Shown: one piece after another, positions 57,799-64,000 of the stretch
How positions within the stretch are numbered: the first letter of the stretch is position 1
How the letters are laid out: each line of letters begins with the position of its first letter
DNA from: Albifimbria verrucaria
Taxonomy: Eukaryota; Ascomycota; Sordariomycetes; Hypocreales; Stachybotryaceae
Length of the DNA: 64,000 bases
Assembly (NCBI GenBank): GCA_020081605.1
Contig: JAHREC010000011.1
Location: forward strand, 5,208,001-5,272,000
Direction of reading: 5' to 3'
The notes under the pieces: generated by a model
The model's database searches: none
What the model was told of the DNA's origin: nothing
The model's input: only the letters and a program-made list of their open reading frames with translations
Program-made: the position numbers and the translations under genes

Positions 57799-59693
57799 TT
57801 ACATACAGGCCTTTGTAGAGAACATCAGGTATGTGTTGTCAAGAGTCTGCGTACAAGGAACCCTCCAACAATTGCGCTGGTACCTAAGACCAAAGCTTGG
57901 GTCAGGAGAGTCTCTCCAAAAGTCCCCCTCTTCAACAACCCTTCCCACCTTATATGAAGGTTGCTTCTGTACTATGAATTTGGAGGTACCTTTAGCTTCG
58001 TAGTCTGTATAGTCCACTTTCTCCACTAGCTTCTGGAACTCCAGAACTGTGCCCGGCCACAAATTCGTAACCAGGCCCGACTTTGTCTTGTACCAATTAT
58101 CGCATTGGGAGCTGTTGGCTCCAAAGTCTTTGAGTCGGTTCTGCAGCATCGCGTTGAATTCTTCAATCTTTTCTGCAAGCGGCGTCAAGCTCAGTGATCC
58201 ACCTTGTCTTCGAGCCTCCAATACCGGCTTAATTAAGCCGCTGATATATCGACTTTGGGCCTCAATCATCAGGACGAAACTGTTATGGAGCAAGCCAGTA
58301 TTCGGTCCCATTACCATTCCGAAATTGGGCATATCGTTGGCACATGAGCCTAGATAGGCTTGAGCGCCATCCTTCCACATCTCATGCAATGGTCGCCCAT
58401 CACGGCCGAATATCTTCATTGGGTGGAGGAATTCGGTGGTTCGAAAGCCAGTTGCGAAGACAATGAGATCATAGTGAGGATCTGCATCCTCTACTTGCCC
58501 CGTGGTGCCGAAAACACGCACAGCATCGCCATGGATGCTGTGAATAGGTCTCACCTCAAGATCAACATTGGGACGGTTCAGAGCAGGGTAGAAGAAATTC
58601 GTCACTACGAGCCGCTTACAGCCCACCGGATAATTTGGTGTCAGCTTCTTCCATAACTCTGGCTGGTTGGGTAGTTGCTTCTGCATCACGTCCAGAGCTT
58701 TCTTTTGCACCTTCTTGTTGTCTTCATGCTCAGGATAGTTGCTGGAAATGAATTCAGACTCATTAGAGTCAACGTATCGTCTGCGCCAATACCTCTGCCA
58801 GAAAGGAGAGTATCGGTAAAGAGCTTTTCTCAGACTTGAGATCTCGTAGTCTCCACGAGGAGAATCCAGTGAGGTGTTCTCTGGAAAACCGTCACCTTTT
58901 TGCCACCTTTGCAACCTCTGGCACAATCTGGACTGCACTGCAACCTGAGCGGAGACGAATACAAATTAGTCATGATCGGAACTTAGTGATTGCTGCGGTG
59001 GTAGTTGACATACCACTCCCTACCACTGCAACCCTTTTATCCTTTAAGTCGTATGACCAGTCCCACGTGGCGCTGTGCATGATCTTTCCTTTGAAAAAAT
59101 CCAAACCCTGGATGTTAGGCCAATTTGGTTGACTCAGCTGGCCCACAGCGCTGACAAAAAAATCACTAGAGATGGTATAGGCGGAAGTTGCCTCTGCGTC
59201 TTTGGAACCTTTGGCTACTGTTACCCTTGTATTCCACTTTTGGAGGTTATCGTCCCAGGTCGCAGACTCGGCAGTTGAACAGAAGCGGATATGCTCGTAC
59301 AGCTTGTACTCTTGGGCCACCCGTGTCAGATAAGACAAAACCTCTTTCTGGCCTGGGAAATCTCGGCTCCAGTCACTGTTCGGAGCAAAACTGTAACTGT
59401 AGACAATAGCCCGCAAGTCTACGGAGCAGCCAGGATATGTGTTCGCGTGCCTATTTCTCAACCAATGATTAACAAATGACACCAAAATTACTTAATTGAC
59501 ATTTATCTTACCATGTGCCTCCCACTCCAGAGGACTGTTCAAGAATTACAAAGTCTCGGCAGTCATTTCGTCTAATTAAATCGATGGCAACGCACATGCC
59601 GGCGATGCCAGCTCCGACAATGACTACTGATGTGCTTGTGAATTGCTGGCCACTGCTAAGCGAGTGTTCTGGCCATGATTGTTGAGACGCCAT
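57799..59693 (-). CDS. Flavin monooxygenase, Baeyer-Villiger type
   Basis: This is an FAD- and NADPH-dependent monooxygenase. It starts at 59693 (MASQQSWPEHSLSSGQQ). The FAD site is VVIVGAGIAGMCVAIDL, followed by GVGGTW and, across the first intron (about 59452-59511), NTYPGCSVD. The Baeyer-Villiger fingerprint FxGxxxHxxxWD is seen as FKGKIMHSATWDW. The NADPH site GSGCSAVQIVPEVAK forms across a second intron (about 58946-59007). Later segments ATGFRTTEFLHPMKIFG and MVMGPNTGLLHNS are typical of the family. Frame breaks are at TTTTT 58897-58901 and near 58862. The length is about 590 residues, normal. A minus-strand TATA box is at 59784-59789. Its role could be oxidation of an NRPS product by oxygen insertion or N/S-oxygenation. 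Confidence 0.9.
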
Positions 59694-61177
59694 GGTCACT
59701 GCTAACAACGTGTATCTTGAATCTTGTCAGATTGTTCTTATTGTCAGTGCCGTGTCGCCCTCGATGTAGATGACTGATATGGGTTTATATCATTTGATTA
59801 ACGCTGCTCGCATAAACATATAGCAGCATGTCTGCCATAGAACTTATCTAGCAATATTCGTATCCCCGTTATCTACAATTTCCAAATGAGCTGGAAAAAC
59901 TAAGAGTTGTCGAAAGAGGAATCATTGGCGGCGTGTTGGCTGGGGAGGGGTGCCTCGTAGTTGGGCGGCAGAGCTAAAGATCGAAATGGGGTACGAACCC
60001 TGCAAGGCGCGGCCCGCTTTGGTGGCGTTGAGGGCTGCATGGACAGGCGCGCGGAATCTCTCTCCACTTTGTTGATGCGAGGCAATGAAGGCCAATCCAT
60101 GGCGTCTCCCAATACATGTTCACAAGGATTGGACACGTTCGTAGGCTTACACGCGGGTCCACGGATACACTACGTTGCATCGAGCCAGGACGACCCTTTG
60201 GGTAATTTCCGATGACGTACTGGCGCGGTAAGATTTACAATTTGCAAGAACCAGCCTACCCTTGAGGAGGGGACGTAATGAACGCAAGTTCAGTCCCAAG
60301 TTTGGAGGCTCTGGCGCGCACGCCTCTTCAGACTCTGCAGTTCAAAGGATATCCAAACTCAGGTACCCACTTTTGCCGCTGCTTATCGCACTTGATATGC
60401 AAACTCAGAAACTGACACTGACGTGTTACGAAGTTTCAGAAATGGAGGTTCCAATTTAGGACACACAGAGATATACAACCAAGGAAAATATCTTGATTGG
60501 CGTATCAAGTCAGTAGAATATAACGTAAATGGAAGTGCTTCTGAGCACTGAATCTTTGGCAGTGTGATTTCTGGTTAACATTGGATTAATCTATAATAAC
60601 CCAACGTACTTTATCAACTTCATAAGCTTCTATGTAATCTCTTCTTGCCCCAAACGCAGTAATTATAGGACTTGATCACTTCCAATTGTGGACTCAACGA
60701 CCCTGGAAAATTGACGGGCGGCAAGGCTAAACCAAATGTGCCACGAACCAGAGGTAACGCCATGAATGATACCGTCTATTGTGTTGGTATTATGATAAAA
60801 CGAGGATTTTAGTTGTGTCAACTTTGAAACCCAAATACCGGAGTATATGCACAAAACGGCGATAACACGCCGTAAAAGTCCATAATCTAGACGTGCATGG
60901 AGTCTTCGTTTGAATTTGGTCTACACAATATACAACAGTTGTCCTTTCCCTGAATTGATCGGTCCAAGATTATCTGGCCTAAGGAACGTTGCAGCAAAAG
61001 GGAAATGTTTGGGCTACAGTTCTCTTCATCATCCGAGGACATGACTCTCCATAACGCCGCGTTGTCCCTTACGCCCAAGGGAAATTTCAGCCGCTTCACC
61101 AGGGACAGAAGGGTAAAGCTGTAGGAACCAAATCACCCCTACGAACTCCCAGGCCAGGAGATAAAGATGAGTCAATT
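59694..61177. promoter_or_regulatory. Divergent promoter between the monooxygenase and the second NRPS
   Basis: This is a 1.4-kb gap between divergently transcribed cluster genes. TATAAA on the minus strand lies at 59784-59789, 91 bases before the monooxygenase start, and TTGGCGGC at 59925-59932. A frame beginning with ATG at 61005 (MFGLQFSSSSEDMTLHN) runs towards the second NRPS in a shifted frame and may be its true N-terminus. Confidence 0.4.
59784..59789 (-). promoter_or_regulatory. TATA box of the Baeyer-Villiger-type monooxygenase
   Basis: TATAAA is read on the minus strand 91 bases upstream of the start codon at 59693. Confidence 0.45.
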
Positions 61178-64000
61178 GTGCTTGACATTGGGACTATAGA
61201 ATGGCCCCAAAATGTCAAACTAGATGGAGTCATTAAATCCGCGTGGGCAATACTGTTATCTTGGTACAAGGAGGCAAACGATGTTATCTTTGATGTCACA
61301 TTGCCAACATCAAAATCCCAACAAGCTTCTGCACTCGAAACCGCAACCATCTGCCTTGAGAATGCGGCAGATATGACTCTAGGTGCATTACAACGTCGGG
61401 TGGTGTCACTGGCACTAGAAGGATCATCAACAACAGCTCAAAGCATTGACTACGATAGAAAAGATTTGGGTTGGCAATCCCAATCATTACTCATAGTGCA
61501 ATCCGCCAGCGAGCTAAATGAGGCACTGCCCTTTGATGAAGGGACATTACTAAACGCACACGCACTCACAATTCACTGCCATATTAGAGACAACTCTTTA
61601 TTCGCGAAGTTGGTTTTCAATTCGTCGGCGCTCAGTAAATGGGTAGCGTCGCGAGTTATGAACCATTTCAGTCACATATTGCGTCACATCTGCAAGGCCG
61701 ACTTAGCTGAGACCAGGATCAGCGATATAGACGCCATGACTCCAGAAGACTTGCACCAAGTCTGGAGATGGAATGCGAATATACCGGAAAAAGTAAACGA
61801 GTGTGTACATGATATATTTTCTCTAACTATTTCGCGATATCCCCACCGGACAGCCATCAGCGCTTGGGATGGTGACGTGACCTATGAACAATGGGACACT
61901 CTTTCAACCACCCTAGCACATCGCCTTATTGATCGGGGTGTTCGCTCTGGAGATATTCTTCCGTTGATCTTCGAAAAGTCTATGTGGGTGGCTGTGTCCC
62001 AGTTTGCTGTCATGAAAGCTGGTGCGGCATCTGTGGTCATCGACCCCTCACAGACAGAGCAACGCATAAAGACAATCATAGATATTGCGGGACCTGGCCT
62101 GATTCTATGCTCTCCTTCAACAGCTTCTCTGGTATCTCGTATCACGGAAAGAAAACCATTCGTAGTACAGAGAGACACTGTGGTAGGCCAGGCGGAGCAA
62201 GATCAAAGTGGGGTAGCCCTGGGAACAACACTGCCATCTGTCAAGGCGAGCGACCTGCTTTACGTTGTATTCACTTCCGGTACGACAGGTAACCCAAAGG
62301 GCGTTGAAATAACACATTCGAATTTTGCCTCAGCGATCAGGCATCAAAATGGATATTTTAATTTTGTACCGAACGCACGAGTTGCAGACTTTTGCTCCTA
62401 CGCTTTCGATGTGTCATGGTCCAATTTTATTCACACCCTCGCTGCAGGGGCTTGCCTGTGCGTGCCGTCGGAACATGACAGAAAGCACGATTTTGTTGGA
62501 TACATGGTAAAAAACGGCGTAACAGCAGTACATCTCACACCGTCGGTCGCTGCAATATTGGAGCTGGACAAAGTAAAGACACTAGATACTGTTTGGCTTG
62601 GTGGCGAAACTATAGATTTGGACAAGTTGCCACAACTCAGTAACGTTGAGAATATCTTCATCTTATACGGGCCAGCTGAGTGTACAGTCGACACTACAGG
62701 TACAATTATCAACGGCAGCTCCACCAAGGCTACCATTGGGCGGGCAATTGGATCAACTACTTGGATAGCCGACCCAGGTAAGGATGTCCTTACACCCATA
62801 GGGTTGATTGGCGAACTTCTCTTAGAGGGGCCATTGGTTGGAGCAGGATACCTGAACAACCCTGAAAAGGGGCAACTGCTTTTATTGAGAACCCAGACTG
62901 GCTCTTACGTGGCAGCACGGAGATAGGGGCCGCCGAGGACGGCTTTACCGAACAGGAGACCTGGTACGCTATAATGAAGATGGTGAGCTGATTTACCACG
63001 GGAGAAAAGACACACAAGTCAAAATTCGCGGCCAGCGTACCGAGCTAGGCGACGTTGAGCATCACATCCGTCGTGTTCTGGGCTCAATAACAGTTGTGGC
63101 AGATATTGTCGCCGAAGTCGTCACGCCCAAACTTACCCAACGCCCCATACTGGTGGCCTTTTAGCCATACCTACAACTAATCCTACTCAGCTACAGGAGA
63201 AGTCTGTTCCAATCATCAACATGCTTGAAAAGGAAATGCCCGGCCAAGTCCCATCTCACATGATCCCAACTGTATACTTCCCACGACGGACTTGCCAAGA
63301 GGTCTGACAGGCAAGACGGATCGCAGAAAACTCCGCGAAATAGGCGCAGAAATAGACCCAAAAGCACTTGCGAGTTCGTACAACTCCAGTCTTGTACAGC
63401 ATGTTGAACCCACTACTGCAACCGAATTGCAACTCAGAGATCTCTGGTCATCAGTGCTTGATATTCCTGTGAGCGGAATCGGCAAACATGACAGTTTTCT
63501 GCGCCTTGGTGGTGATTCAATCGCCGCAATTCGGTTAGCGACTATACTCGGACGAATGGGGATGTGGTTGACAGTGCCAGATATCTACAACCAGCCACAG
63601 CTCAGCGAGATGGCCAAGTTGATGTCACGAAGTGAAGCACCTACCCCAGAAGTGGTGCCGCCGTTCTCCTTGTTGCAAAAGGAAATAGACAAGCATGAGG
63701 CGTGTAGTCGAGTAGCAGAACTCTGCTCAGTCGGTGCTTGGCAGGTGGACCCTCACACATTGAGGACATTTTCCTTGCACTCCGCTTCAAGAAGGCCTCT
63801 TAGCCATGACTGTAAGAAGTGCTGACAAGTACATGGCGCACCGGCTGGTTGAACTGGCGGCAGAAGTTGATATAACAAGACTGAGGGATGCGTGGCAACT
63901 TGTTTCCGAAAAGTTTTCGGTACTTCGAACCCGGATCATTGACTTGCCAGGCCAGGGCCTTGTACAGGTTGTCCTCAAAGAGACGTTGCAATGGCAGACC
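61178..64000 (+). CDS. Second non-ribosomal peptide synthetase (partial C-A-T-C, runs off the window)
   Basis: This is an NRPS whose start is near 61005-61178 and whose end lies beyond the window. Domains: the C-terminal half of a condensation domain (to about 61770, without an HHxxxDG motif), an A domain (about 61800-63310) with [37 protein letters not shown] and [13 protein letters not shown], a T domain with [14 protein letters not shown] (about 63490-63540) and the start of a C domain ([18 protein letters not shown]) at the edge. Frame breaks lie at GGGG 62869-62872, GGGG 62926-62929, TTTT 63159-63162, CCC 63280-63282 and near 63768; each is fixed by one base except that the last region may need two. 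A tentative specificity code by eye is DVSLWGLVD. Aspartate at the first position suggests an alpha-amino acid. With the first NRPS it may build one peptide or two separate ones. Confidence 0.9.

Noticed and set aside
1..64000. CRISPR arrays, rRNA genes or complete transposons
   Set aside because: No regularly spaced repeats, rRNA-like sequence, transposase or long terminal repeats were seen; the organism is a fungus.

Overview
The window is nuclear DNA of a filamentous ascomycete (Pezizomycotina). Genes are split by short introns of about 45-95 bases with GTAAGT/GTATGT-type donors. The gene families are typically fungal: Zn2Cys6 regulators, a TNT-type NADase, a GH28 exopolygalacturonase, phospholipase B and non-ribosomal peptide synthetases (NRPS). 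The genus cannot be decided from the sequence alone.

Layout. (1) 1-6 kb holds an aromatic-acid catabolic module. It has the end of a Zn2Cys6-type regulator, a fumarylacetoacetate-hydrolase-family enzyme (minus), a divergent gentisate 1,2-dioxygenase-like cupin (plus) and a sugar-porter-type MFS transporter. Gentisate ring opening followed by fumarylpyruvate hydrolysis explains the enzyme pair, and TCCGA/TCGGA palindromes sit in both promoters. (2) 6.7-18.7 kb carries secreted enzymes: a histidine acid phosphatase, an exopolygalacturonase, a threonine-rich secreted protein and a GPI-type phospholipase B. They are separated by gene-poor DNA with decayed coding remnants. (3) 19.6-26.9 kb holds a full-size ABCB exporter, tail-to-tail with a Zn2Cys6 regulator. 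(4) 27.8-34.9 kb holds a secreted TNT-fold NADase, a fructosamine-kinase-like protein and two Rossmann-fold dehydrogenase-like genes, all on the minus strand. (5) 37.2-39.8 kb holds a PaxM-like FAD monooxygenase fused to a C-terminal membrane domain, next to an AT-rich block. (6) 41.2-64 kb is an NRPS gene cluster. A bimodular NRPS (partial C-A-T-C-A-T-C, minus) and a second NRPS (partial C-A-T-C, plus, running off the window) point away from each other. Between them lie a GNAT acetyltransferase, a POT/PTR2 peptide transporter, an alpha/beta hydrolase, a Zn2Cys6 regulator and a Baeyer-Villiger-type flavin monooxygenase.

The most important technical observation is that nearly every gene is interrupted by single-base frame shifts, and I found more than 30. 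Most fall on a short homopolymer run and would be explained by the run being one base too short; a few (for example in the FAD monooxygenase, at the 5' end of the exopolygalacturonase, in the SDR gene and one in the alpha/beta hydrolase) do not fit that simple model. Conserved motifs on either side are intact. This looks like an uncorrected long-read consensus rather than real gene decay, so broken genes are annotated here as CDS with breaks. Likely exceptions, carrying true nonsense changes, are a stop near 3060 in the dioxygenase and the remnants around 8.6, 14.0 and 15.4 kb.

The 41-64 kb block is the best candidate for an undescribed biosynthetic system. Its first NRPS has the domain order of fungal diketopiperazine synthetases, both NRPSs start with a half condensation domain lacking the active-site motif, and the tailoring set (acetyltransferase, hydrolase, Baeyer-Villiger-type oxygenase) does not match a pathway I can name.
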